A DNA stretch of 64,000 nucleotides from Nocardia crassostreae (GTDB lineage: Bacteria; Actinomycetota; Actinomycetes; Mycobacteriales; Mycobacteriaceae). Made by a program: the position numbers and the translations under genes. This document shows positions 34,889 to 43,781 of this stretch, in pieces. The stretch covers positions 186,001 to 250,000 of the forward strand of contig NZ_BDCH01000012.1 of the NCBI RefSeq assembly GCF_001613405.1. Reading direction: 5' to 3'. Below the pieces are notes generated by a model, which saw only the letters and a program-made list of their open reading frames with translations, was not told the origin of the DNA and made no database searches. The stretch's first letter is position 1. Each line of letters begins with the position of its first letter.

Positions 34889-36127
34889 ATGCGCATCGTC
34901 ACCGCGCTCACCGCGATCGTCGCGGCATTGATAGTCGCCGCATGGGGAGCCGGTGCCGTGCCCGCGGCCGGGCCCGGCTGGGAGGCCGTATGGGCCACCG
35001 CGATTCACCGGCCGAGTGTGAGTTTCGCGCCCAACTGGTCCGAGGAGGGCTTCTCGAATCAGACTGTGCGGCAGACGATCCGGGTGAGCGACGGCGGGCC
35101 GGTGCTGCGGGTGCGGCTGTCGAACGGGTACGGTACGCAGCCCGTCGAGGTCACCGGGGCCACCATCGCGCGGTCCGCGGGCGGTGCGGCGATCCGGCCG
35201 GAGTCGGTGCAGCACTTGACCGTCGGGCTGAACTCGACGTTCCGGCTAGCGCCGGGCGCGGAGGTCGCCACCGATCCCGTGGTCCTGGCGGTCGCGCCGC
35301 TGGAGGAGCTGACCGTCACCCTGTTTTTCGCGCAGCCGACCGGGCCCGCGACCTATCACGCGCAGGCGCAGGGGACCACCTACCGCGCCGGTGGTGATCA
35401 TCGGGCCGCGGCCAGCGGCGCCGCCTTCACCGAGACCTCGACCTCCTGGTATTTCCTGTCGGCCGTGGAGACCGCCGACCTGGCGGGTCGGCCGGGCGTG
35501 GCGCTGTTCGGTGATTCCATTACCGACGGCTACGGCTCCACCCCGGACGCGCGCAATACCTACCCGGACGAATTCGCCGAAATCCTTGCCGGGCAAGGGC
35601 AGTCACGGCCCGTGCTGAACCTGGGCATCGGCGGCAATCGGGTGACCGTCGACTCGCGGTTCCTGGGCGACAGCGCGGTCTCCCGCTTCCGCCGCGATGT
35701 CATCGCCCAGCCGGGCGTGGACACCGTGGTGATCCTGGAGGGCATCAACGACATCGGCCTCAGCGGCGGCAGCATTCCGATCGGCGCGCCCTTCCCGGTG
35801 GTGACGGCCGCGGATCTCATCGCGGGTCACCGGCAGCTCATTGCCGAAGCGCGCGCCGCCGGGCTGCGCGTCGTCGGAACCACGCTGCTGCCCTTCGGCG
35901 GCTCGGACTACTACACGGCCGCCCGTGAGGAGGTCCGCGAGGCCGTCGACGCGTGGATCCGCGCCTCGGGTGAATACGACGCCATTGTGGATCTCGATGC
36001 CGCCCTGACCGATCCGTCCGATTCCGATCGCCTCGATCCCCGCTTCGACGTGGGCGATCACCTGCATCCCAGCGATGCCGGATACGCCGCCATGGCCGCC
36101 GCCCTCGCCGCCGGTATCACCCGCTAG
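34889..36127 (+). CDS. secreted SGNH/GDSL esterase
   Basis: The 412-residue protein has an N-terminal signal peptide (residues 1-27) and a beta-rich N-terminal domain. The SGNH hydrolase core follows: the serine block LFGDSITDGYGS (near residue 208), glycine in GIGGNRV (near 245), asparagine in EGINDIG (near 285) and the D-x-x-H pair DHLHPSDAGY (near 390). It is a probable lipase/esterase or carbohydrate deacetylase outside the cell. AAGGGA lies 8 bases before the ATG. Confidence 0.9.
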   Translation: MRIVTALTAIVAALIVAAWGAGAVPAAGPGWEAVWATAIHRPSVSFAPNWSEEGFSNQTVRQTIRVSDGGPVLRVRLSNGYGTQPVEVTGATIARSAGGAAIRPESVQHLTVGLNSTFRLAPGAEVATDPVVLAVAPLEELTVTLFFAQPTGPATYHAQAQGTTYRAGGDHRAAASGAAFTETSTSWYFLSAVETADLAGRPGVALFGDSITDGYGSTPDARNTYPDEFAEILAGQGQSRPVLNLGIGGNRVTVDSRFLGDSAVSRFRRDVIAQPGVDTVVILEGINDIGLSGGSIPIGAPFPVVTAADLIAGHRQLIAEARAAGLRVVGTTLLPFGGSDYYTAAREEVREAVDAWIRASGEYDAIVDLDAALTDPSDSDRLDPRFDVGDHLHPSDAGYAAMAAALAAGITR

Positions 36128-36141
36128 CCGACGCGCGACCG

Positions 36142-36188
36142 ATCGCGACCCGCCGGAACCGGTTATGTTGTCCGGGGCGGGTCGCGAT
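36142..36188. repeat. 13-bp inverted repeat between esterase and kinase genes
   Basis: ATCGCGACCCGCC (36142-36154) pairs with GGCGGGTCGCGAT (36176-36188) around a 21-base loop. It lies 15 bases after the esterase stop and 51 before the kinase start. It could be a terminator. The loop also contains TATGTT, so the kinase promoter may lie inside the repeat. Confidence 0.5.
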
Positions 36189-36239
36189 TCATCTGTGCCG
36201 GGCCCAGGAAGCAATCGGTGTTGATGCGGGAGTAAGACA

Positions 36240-37760
36240 GTGCTGCGTAGCGGGGAGACATTTGCCGACTATGTGATCGAACGAGAGTTGGGTCGCGGCG
36301 GAATGGGGTCGGTGTTCCCCGCGCGCCATCCGCGGCTGCCGCGGCTGACCGCGCTCAAGGTGCTCAACCGGGAACTGTTCTCCGATCCGGAGAGCCGGGC
36401 GCGATTCGACCGGGAAGCCGATCTCATTGCGCGGCTCGACCATCCGAATATCGTGTCGATCTACGACCGGGGCGCGGTGGGTGAGCAGCTGTGGATCTCC
36501 ATGCAATACGTGGAGGGCCGCGATGCCGCCGCGGTGCCCAGTTCGGATATGTCGGCCGAGCGGGCGATCCGGATCATTGCCGAGGTGGCCGAGGCTCTCG
36601 ACTACGCGCACGCCAAGGGCGTCATGCACCGCGATATCAAACCCGCCAACATCATGCTGGAGGAATCCGCCAATGGGCGGCCCGAGCGGGTGCTGCTCAC
36701 CGACTTCGGCATTGCCCGGCTGCGTGATGACGCCGGGCATCTGACCCGCACCGGAACCTTCACCGCCACACTGGCTTACGCCTCGCCGGAGCAGCTCTCG
36801 GGGGAGTAGCTGGATCCGCGGGCGGATCAGTATTCGCTGGCGTGCTCGCTGTTCCGGCTGCTCACCGGGGCCGGACCGTTCGAATCCGATCATCCGGGCG
36901 TGGTCATGCAGCGGCATCTGTACGACAGCCCGCCCTCGTTGAGCGCCGTGCGGCCGGATCTGTCGCCCGCCCTGGATCGGGTGCTGGCGCGGGCCATGGC
37001 CAAGCGGCCGCAGGATCGGTTCGGCACGTGTGCGGAGTTCGCGGCGGCGGCGCGGCGGGCGCTGAGCGATCCGAGCCGCCCGCAGACCGCGGCGACGGTG
37101 CCGCTGAACGGGGCCGCCACGCCGACCGTGCACATGACGGCCGCCGTGCCCCCGGCCGGTGCTCCGACCATTGTCGCGGCGACGCCGAAACGGTCCCGGA
37201 CCAGGCTGTTCGCCGGAATCGGCGCGGCCGCCCTGGTCGTGGTGGTCGCGGTCGCCGGGGCGCTGTATCTGACTCGGCCCGAACCCACGCAGACCTCGGC
37301 GGGGACCCATGAATCGATCTGGGAGGCGTTTCCGCGCATGGTGCCGGTCGATACCGACCGCAAGGAAGGCTTCCGCTCGGCGTCCTGCAAGAACTACGAC
37401 CCGGCCGACCGGCCCTCCGATACCGCTGACGACGGGCTGGACTTCGGTCGCTGGACGGCGCAGTGGGAATGCGAGAGCGGCGGCGACTACAAGGACCCGA
37501 CCTTCCGCTTCTACGCCTACAAATCCGCCGCCGATGTGGCGGCCGTTGTCGCGCTGCTGGATTCGAGCAAGAAGTTCACCGCGACCAATAACGGGCGGAC
37601 CTACACCAACTACCGGGTCAAGTCGTATTGGGGCGAGGCGATCGTGACGACCTTCCTGGATACCGATGATCGCGCGCCGTATCTCATGTATTCGCGGCCC
37701 AAGTCCTCCAGTACGCCGCAGGACATCATGGAGTGGTGGCGCAACGTCCGGCTGGAGTGA
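36240..37760 (+). pseudogene. PknB-type Ser/Thr kinase gene with in-frame amber codon
   Basis: One continuous reading frame encodes a transmembrane receptor kinase of about 506 residues, but codon 190 is TAG (36807-36809). Before it lie the glycine loop GRGGMGSVF, catalytic lysine (ALKVL), HRDIKPANIML, TDFGIARL and YASPEQ. After it come the C-lobe (DPRADQYSLACSLFRLLTG), a Thr/Pro linker, one membrane helix (near residue 320) and an extracellular domain. The expected residue fits CAG (Gln) changed to TAG. Truncation would remove the C-lobe and anchor, so the product should be inactive unless the codon is read through. Start is GTG after GGGAG. Confidence 0.85.
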
Positions 37761-37806
37761 CTCCGGCGGTAGACCTGCGCCGAGGTCCGCGTAGAATCTC
37801 CTCTTC

Positions 37807-38886
37807 GTGAGTCTCACCCTCGGAATCGTCGGCCTGCCCAACGTCGGAAAGTCCACGCTGTTCAATGCGCTGACCCGCAACGACGTGCTGGCGGCGAATT
37901 ACCCCTTCGCCACCATCGAGCCGAATGTCGGCGTGGTGCCGCTGCCAGACCCGAGGCTGGACAAGCTCGCCGAGATCTTCGGCTCCGAGCGCACCGTCCC
38001 CGCCGTCGTCTCCTTCGTCGATATCGCGGGCATTGTGAAGGGCGCCTCCGAGGGCGCGGGCCTGGGCAACAAGTTCCTCGCCAATATCCGTGAGGCCGAC
38101 GCCATCTGCCAGGTCGTGCGCGTCTTCGCCGACGACGACGTCATCCACGTCGACGGCAAGGTCGACCCCACCTCCGATATCGAGGTCATCGAAACCGAGC
38201 TCATCCTCGCCGACCTGCAAACCCTGGAGAAGGCGGTCGTCCGCCTCGACAAGGAAGCCAAGGTCAAGAAGGACCGCAAGCCCGTAGCCGACGCCGCCAA
38301 GCAGGCCCAGGAAATCCTCAATGAGGGCAAAACCCTCTTCGCCATGCGCGACAAGATCGACACCGACCTCCTCAAGGAACTGTCGCTCCTGACGATCAAG
38401 CCCTTCCTCTACGTCTTCAACGCCGACGAAACCGTCCTCACCGACGAGGCCAAGAAGGCCGAACTGAAGGCCGCCGTAGCCCCCGCCGACGCGGTCTTCC
38501 TCGACGCCAAGGTCGAAGCGGAGCTGCTGGAGCTCGACGCCGAATCAGCCCTGGAACTCCTGGAGTCCATCGGCCAAACCGAACCCGGCCTCCACGCCCT
38601 GGCCCGCGCCGGTTTCCACACCCTAGGCCTCCAGACCTACCTCACCGCAGGCCCGAAGGAAGCCCGAGCCTGGACCATCCACCAGGGCGACACCGCCCCC
38701 AAGGCAGCAGGCGTAATCCACACCGACTTCGAACGCGGCTTCATCAAAGCCGAAACCGTAGCCTTCACAGACCTGGTCGAAGCCGGTTCCATGTCCGCCG
38801 CCAAAGCCGCAGGCAAGGTTCGCATGGAAGGCAAGGACTACATTATGGCGGATGGCGACGTCGTCGAATTCCGCTTCAACGTCTAG
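37807..38886 (+). CDS. ychF: ribosome-associated ATPase YchF
   Basis: The 359-residue OBG-family ATPase has GLPNVGKST (residues 8-16), [19 protein letters not shown] (near residue 75) and the YchF-type NxxE-like VFNADET (near 202), with a C-terminal TGS domain ending in the [16 protein letters not shown] segment. YchF binds ribosomes and modulates stress responses. TAGAAT (37792-37797) ends 9 bases before the GTG. In M. tuberculosis this gene (Rv1112) directly follows Rv1111c; here about 21.6 kb separate them. Confidence 0.96.
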   Translation: MSLTLGIVGLPNVGKSTLFNALTRNDVLAANYPFATIEPNVGVVPLPDPRLDKLAEIFGSERTVPAVVSFVDIAGIVKGASEGAGLGNKFLANIREADAICQVVRVFADDDVIHVDGKVDPTSDIEVIETELILADLQTLEKAVVRLDKEAKVKKDRKPVADAAKQAQEILNEGKTLFAMRDKIDTDLLKELSLLTIKPFLYVFNADETVLTDEAKKAELKAAVAPADAVFLDAKVEAELLELDAESALELLESIGQTEPGLHALARAGFHTLGLQTYLTAGPKEARAWTIHQGDTAPKAAGVIHTDFERGFIKAETVAFTDLVEAGSMSAAKAAGKVRMEGKDYIMADGDVVEFRFNV

Positions 38887-38905
38887 CCGATCGATCGCAG
38901 GTTCT

Positions 38906-38942
38906 ACTGAGCCCCCGCCCGGAAACCCGGCGGGGGCTCAGT
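38906..38942 (+). terminator. terminator after ychF
   Basis: A perfect 14-bp stem (38906-38919 with 38929-38942; core GAGCCCCCGCC) with a 9-base loop follows ychF by 19 bases. The 3' flank reads CTCAGTCGTCTCG. A second hairpin with the same GAGCCCC/GGGGCTCAGTCGT ends lies at 39444-39474, on the other side of the Imm1-like gene. Confidence 0.85.
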
Positions 38943-39000
38943 CGTCTCGCTGGTGCCGGAGCGCTGGCCGGTTCGAACAGTGCAGGGACCGAGAAAGAAC

Positions 39001-39426
39001 ATGATTCTCCGAGTCAGATACACAGGCGTGCGGACATTTCCGACCACCCACGAGGAAATTGGCCGAGCTGTCACCGATGCCATCGAGCACAGTAGCGCTA
39101 CCCGCTCGTCGGTTTCCTTCGCGCTGACCCCAGCATCGGCCGAGTTCCCCGCTGCCTGTCTGACCGTCGCGATCAGCGCGGACCGCACCTGCGGGGCGCT
39201 GGTGTGGATGCCGAGCGGGCATCTGCTGGCCAAGGGCGGGGTCTATGGCAATATCTGGATCTCCGACAACCCGGAGCCGCCGAGCGTCGATCCCGAACTG
39301 TTCGGTGACGCGCACACCGGCAGGATGCATGATCCCGCCAGCGCCGTTCCGATAGATCGCGTCAGGGCCGACACGACAGGCCAATCGTCGAAGTCTGACA
39401 GACCGATCGCACTTTGGGGCTGGTGA
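39001..39426 (+). CDS. Imm1-like immunity protein
   Basis: The 141-residue protein resembles the Imm1 family, immunity proteins for deaminase-type polymorphic toxins. It has GNIWISDNPEPPSVDPELF (near residue 83), then DPASAVPIDRVRA and the end RPIALWGW. No toxin gene is seen next to it. It is framed by two near-identical terminator hairpins (38906-38942 and 39444-39474), which suggests it was added as a cassette. GAGAAAG lies 5 bases before the ATG. Confidence 0.6.
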   Translation: MILRVRYTGVRTFPTTHEEIGRAVTDAIEHSSATRSSVSFALTPASAEFPAACLTVAISADRTCGALVWMPSGHLLAKGGVYGNIWISDNPEPPSVDPELFGDAHTGRMHDPASAVPIDRVRADTTGQSSKSDRPIALWGW

Positions 39427-39443
39427 GAGGCCCGAGAGCTGAT

Positions 39444-39474
39444 TGAGCCCCGTCCGGCTGCCGGACGGGGCTCA
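39444..39474 (+). terminator. terminator after Imm1-like gene
   Basis: A perfect 14-bp stem (39444-39457 with 39461-39474; TGAGCCCCGTCCGG/CCGGACGGGGCTCA) with a 3-base loop CTG follows the Imm1-like stop by 17 bases. The downstream flank AGTCGTTGTG matches that of the ychF terminator. Confidence 0.88.
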
Positions 39475-39532
39475 GTCGTTGTGCGGGTTGCTTGGTGTGC
39501 CTGGGGGCGAGCGGGTTGGCCGTTCCGAGTGG

Positions 39533-40483
39533 TCAGGGTCGGTACCGATAGTCACCGTCGGGCACACGTAGCCACATGTCCGGTGGTCCAGCGAAGGCGC
39601 GCGCGTCGCGCGGGCGCAACCCGGCCCACGCGCAGCAGTAGGCGAGGACGTCGTGTTGATAAAGGTACGAGGTGAGGATGTCCTCGGCGGAATCATCGTC
39701 GGACGGGTCGAGAGCGGGACTGATGTCCGAGCCGGTGAGCGCGCCGTCGAGACTGGTGCTGCCCTGGCAGCCGCTCTTCGGGTTGAAGTACATCCCATAG
39801 CATTTCGTGCCAGCGGACAGGCGGGTGGAGATGCCGGGCATCGAGGCGATGTAGGACCAGGGTTGGGCGATCGCGCAGCCGCCGGGCACGTCGGTCGCCC
39901 ACATCGTCAACTCGGTGTCAGCGGACAGGGGCCAGCTAGCCGTGTCGTCCGGAGTCACCGATCCCGCCGGCACGACTTCGGCGTCCAACCGGCGGACAGC
40001 CTCGGCCGCGTCGATGCCCGCGACACAGACCAGGCTCATCCCGTCGATCCATGGTGTGCCCAGTGCCGTGGTCAGCTACAGCCTTTCCTCGACCGAGGCC
40101 TGTTCGGAGGCCGACAACGCGCCGGTGACCAGCGGATGCTGCCCAGCCAGGCTCAGCCTTGCCGGGGACCAGCCCGCCATCATCGGTCGCGCCGGATCAG
40201 CGCCCGCGGCCAGCAACGCGCGGGCGTTGTCGTGACGGTTGGCATACACCGCACGCCACAATGCGGTACGGCCCCACGCCATCGCGTCGACATCACCCAC
40301 CCGCGACGCCACCTCCGCCACCACCTCCGCAGACCCGTGCTTGGCGGCCATGTCCAACGGTCTCTGCTGGCCACGCAGCAGGACATCGGGGTCGGCGCCC
40401 GCTTCCAGACGTGCGCGTATCTGCCCTGGATCGGTCCATGCCGCCCAGCCGAGGCCAGCCCAGCCACCCTGCTCATCATGCAT
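39533..40483 (-). pseudogene. ankyrin-repeat protein gene with in-frame amber codon
   Basis: One frame of about 316 codons is interrupted by a single TAG (40076-40078). The upstream part has two to three ankyrin repeats (RPLDMAAKHGSAEVVAEVAS and RTALWRAVYANRHDNARALL). The downstream part is an unassigned domain with GMSLVCVAGIDAAEAVRRLD, several cysteines and a conserved-looking WLRVPDGDYRYRP end. Both parts are in the same frame with no base missing, so CAG or CGG to TAG is the simplest explanation. If not repaired or read through, two fragments result. The start was set at ATG 40483; the frame opens at 40519. Similar ankyrin proteins often accompany immunity genes. Confidence 0.65.
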
Positions 40484-40624
40484 AACTACAGTGTGTATTC
40501 TCGAACATGTGTTCGGCAAACTGCTGCGTCGGTCACGGCCACACTACTGCTTGGAATCGGACCATCCAGGAGCCGAGGACCTTTGGCGCCAGCCGAATGC
40601 GCGCACATCGGCAATAGCGTGCGG

Positions 40625-41398
40625 TCACACCAGGTGCGGAGCCAGGATCGTCGCGCCCGCACGCACGGCGGCCCAGTCGGTGTCGTGGTGTCGCGCCAGT
40701 GCCCGCGGCAACCATGTCCGGCGCTGCGCCTGTTCCCGAAGCAGTGCAGAGATATCGAGCTCGATACCCGGAAGGGCGCCGGTCACCGCCAGGTGGTCCA
40801 CCCGCTCCTGTATGGCTTGCAGCAGTCGGTGGTCGAAATCGGTTACAGCGGCTACGAATTCCGGGGTGCTGATGGTTCTGCGGCCCGACTGTGGTGCGGA
40901 GAATGTGATCTCACCGTCGGGATCGGGGGTGAACCGCCACGCTACGGTGACCGTGTCCTGGGAGCCGAGGGTGCGACACCACCGGAAACCGGGCCCGAAT
41001 CGAAGGTACGAGGTGTCGGTCCATCGCAGGCTATAGGCCTCCGATGCGGCGGCCGCGGAGTCGTCGAGGACGTCCGGATCGCCAGCATCGACGACCCATT
41101 CCTCGGCTTCCGCGGCAAAGAACTTCGCCACATTATCGGGTACCGGTTCGAGAGCCGAAGGCAGCACATCGAGCAGGTCCTCCCATAGCCGGACTACGTA
41201 ATAGTCCACCCAGGGCGGCTCCGATGCGGGGTTCCCGCGTGTCCGGGTCAGGGTCTGCTCGGTGTATCGGAGCAACTCGACGCCACCGACTTCCAACCCG
41301 TACCACCCTTGAGTGAGACCGAACCAATGCAGCGTCGAACGCTCTCCCCACGCGACGACCTCGTCCAGGGGCGCAAGCTCGAACGGGATCCGCATCAT
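40625..41398 (-). CDS. DUF5984-family protein
   Basis: The 257-residue protein begins MMRIPFELAPLDEVVAWGE and has LHWFGLTQGWYGLEVGG near residue 25, typical of the actinobacterial DUF5984 family. It is aromatic-rich, has no signal peptide or membrane helix, and its function is unknown. Start at 41398 fits the family; an ATG at 41425 would add nine residues. It lies in a run of minus-strand small proteins that resemble immunity genes. Confidence 0.7.
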   Translation of the reverse strand: MMRIPFELAPLDEVVAWGERSTLHWFGLTQGWYGLEVGGVELLRYTEQTLTRTRGNPASEPPWVDYYVVRLWEDLLDVLPSALEPVPDNVAKFFAAEAEEWVVDAGDPDVLDDSAAAASEAYSLRWTDTSYLRFGPGFRWCRTLGSQDTVTVAWRFTPDPDGEITFSAPQSGRRTISTPEFVAAVTDFDHRLLQAIQERVDHLAVTGALPGIELDISALLREQAQRRTWLPRALARHHDTDWAAVRAGATILAPHLV

Positions 41399-41446
41399 GC
41401 CCCGATCCAACTGCTCGATCCACATCCTGTCGACCCCACGGGCCGC

Positions 41447-41839
41447 TCACCACTTCGCTTGCCGCGCATCGAGACAGCGGCGTACGTGCGCGGCCGCGTC
41501 GCTCCGGGCGGGATCGATGACGATCTGGTACTCGGAGCTGTCGAACACGTCGACCGTCACCACCGGCATGTCATCCGCGTCGGTGGCGACAATGCGACCA
41601 TCGATCATCTGATCCAAACCCTCGGCGAACCGCTGGATTCCGGCCCAATCGAAGACAGCGACCCCAGTGTCGACCGCGACGTGGAATTCTGCCCACGTGG
41701 CGCCTTCGGGAGGTTGTCCGACGCCCTCGAATTCTTCGAGTTTCCACCGCCAGCTGTTCGCCGGTAACAAGGCGAGAACATCACGCAGAGGTACGAAGGA
41801 GTGTCGGTCGGTCCACATGGGGATCGTTTCGACGATCAT
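41447..41839 (-). CDS. hypothetical protein in immunity-like cluster
   Basis: The 130-residue soluble protein is not recognised. It is acidic, with WRWKLEEFEGVGQPPEGATW (residues about 30-49), a central DGRIVATDADDMPVVTVDVFDSSEYQIVI stretch of likely beta strands, and a C-terminal helix. Size, acidity and neighbours fit an immunity-type or SMI1-like small protein, but no family motif supports this. It begins 49 bases upstream of the DUF5984 start, in the same direction. Confidence 0.55.
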   Translation of the reverse strand: MIVETIPMWTDRHSFVPLRDVLALLPANSWRWKLEEFEGVGQPPEGATWAEFHVAVDTGVAVFDWAGIQRFAEGLDQMIDGRIVATDADDMPVVTVDVFDSSEYQIVIDPARSDAAAHVRRCLDARQAKW

Positions 41840-41970
41840 CGAGCATCCTCACCACAGCGCCTACTGGCCGCTCACACCGGAGCACCTGTTGAAACCGTAC
41901 TCTCGGGCGATGGCGGTGAGTCCGCCGGAGTTCGTGCGGTCGCTGGTTCGGTCAGCGCGGATCGTTTGTC

Positions 41971-43279
41971 TCACGACACGTCGAGTCCCGGGTTCAGGGC
42001 GATCTCCTCGAGCTGCGCTAACGGCAGAAGGTCGGCGGGGGCGTCGGCGAAGGAGATTTCGATCTGTGTTCCGGACGGGCGGGTGACGGTGACCGTGCGG
42101 TCGGTTCGCGGCGTTGACGCCGGTGCCGCACTTCGCTCTTCGTGGGTCTCGACCACAGTCCCGTCCGGCAGCCGCCGCCTCGCGTCGCCGTAGGAGGTAT
42201 TGGGCTCCTGCGGCAGGGGTTGCTCGGTGCTGATCACGATGGCCAACCGCGATTGCCGGTCGGGCGTGGTTACTTGAACCGCCTGGCACACGCCGCCGCC
42301 CCACTCTCCTGGCAGCAGCGCCCCCAATGGCCGGTCCATGGTCACACCGTCGAGCGGGATCTGCGCCAGCACCGCATTCCATCGACTGGCCTGGGCCTGA
42401 TCGATCACCGCGCCGGATATCCCGAAGGGCAGGCAGATCTCGGGCGGGCTCGATGTTCCAGGCGGAACCGGCGCGCTGATGCGTAGTTCGGGATCGGTCA
42501 CCAGCGCGACAAGTTCATCGATGGCCAAGGGGACGGCTCGGGGACGGCCGCTGCCATCGGCGGCTTGATCGGTGGCGTTCGCGTAGGCGACGGATCCGTC
42601 GGGCAGATAGGCGGTGGCGTCGCGCGTAAGGGTGCGAACGCCCTCGATCTCATACCAGGTGTCATCGGTATCGACGATCGTGCCATCGGGAAGGTGGCGC
42701 CGTTCATCGAGTTCGCCTGCGACACACGGTGGAATCGGCTTGGTGCACGCTCACCGACAGCATGCCCTCTCGGTTACCGCGCAGCAGCGTGGCGCTCGCC
42801 CTGGTCCAACCGCCGAATTCCTTGTTCTGCGTGGCATCGCCGAGAATCGGCTGGAACACCAGCGAGCGCGTTAGCGGGGCGAAGGCGATCTCGACATCAC
42901 CGGGCAGCCCATCCTGCAGCGCCCGCGTCATCGCGCCCGCCTTGGGACCGGAGAACCACGGATACGACGGATTATCGTATTCGTAGGTGACGGAGCGAAC
43001 AATCCCGAACGTTTGCCTTTCCCGCGGAGGTTCTACGACATCGCAACCCGGGATCTGCACCGGAAACGCGACCGGCGGAGTGACATAGGAATTGTGGGCC
43101 CGATCTGTGGGCTCCGACGGCTCCGGCTCGAACACCAGCCAGGCGATGGGGTAGGCGGCCGCGACGATTGCGGCGCAGGTCAGACCCACCTTCCATCTGC
43201 TCACAGCTGGGGAGGGCCGGGCAGCGTCGTTGTCATCACCGTTCTCCACGTCCGCCATTGTGTCTGCCGGTACCGACAT
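41971..43279 (-). pseudogene. membrane-anchored protein gene with frameshift
   Basis: The first frame encodes a short cytoplasmic start, one helix (VGLTCAAIVAAAYPIAWLVF, residues about 30-49) and an outer domain up to SVHQADSTVC. From there the reading continues in another frame (ELDERRHLPDGTIVDTDDTW, then YLPDGSVAYANATDQAADGS, to LEEIALNPGLDVS). One extra base at 42716-42719 breaks it; the second frame is open through the join but has no start codon for about 190 bases. The three LPDGxxV-type phrases repeat. Unknown family; intact length would be about 435 residues. Confidence 0.65.
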
Positions 43280-43355
43280 GCTGCACACTCGTCGGCGGAC
43301 CCCATGCACGCATGCTCTTCGGAATAACAGGGTGTCAAGCGAGGCCGAAACGGCC

Positions 43356-43706
43356 TCAGGCCACGAAGACGGCCATGGCCAGGTAGAGCACCTCGGCGAT
43401 GGCCGTCGTCCACAAACCGCGCCGGACCCGCACGATGATCGCCCCGGCGAAGAGCAGGGCGGTTCCGGTCGCCGCCACCGGCACCAGGATCGGTGCGATG
43501 TCGAGCACGGCGGGCAGGATCAGCCCTACCGCGCCCAGAAGGTCCACGACCCCAAGCGCTTTGAGGGCGCCGGGGCTGAAATCCTTTGCCCACGCGGCGT
43601 AGTCGCCCGCAGCCACGATCTTCTCCTTGGGGATCACCAGCTTGGCGCTGCTGACGAAGAGCACGGCCGCCAGCACTCCGGCCACGATCCACAGAGCGAC
43701 GTTCAT
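43356..43706 (-). CDS. DoxX-like membrane protein
   Basis: The 116-residue protein has four membrane helices and the DoxX-type FVSSAKLVIPKEKIVAAGDYAAW start (near residue 17) and GALKALGVVDLLGAVGLILP (near 46). DoxX proteins are often the target gene next to ECF41 sigma factors; the sigma gene here is divergent, 75 bases away. A hairpin (GAGGCCG-AAA-CGGCCTC, 43341-43357) overlaps its stop and may end transcription. Confidence 0.8.
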   Translation of the reverse strand: MNVALWIVAGVLAAVLFVSSAKLVIPKEKIVAAGDYAAWAKDFSPGALKALGVVDLLGAVGLILPAVLDIAPILVPVAATGTALLFAGAIIVRVRRGLWTTAIAEVLYLAMAVFVA

Positions 43707-43781
43707 GATTTACTGCCTCCACTATTCATGTCGGAACGGCTTCCTGCTTCTCTGACGGGTGACGGCGAGGAAACCAGACAC

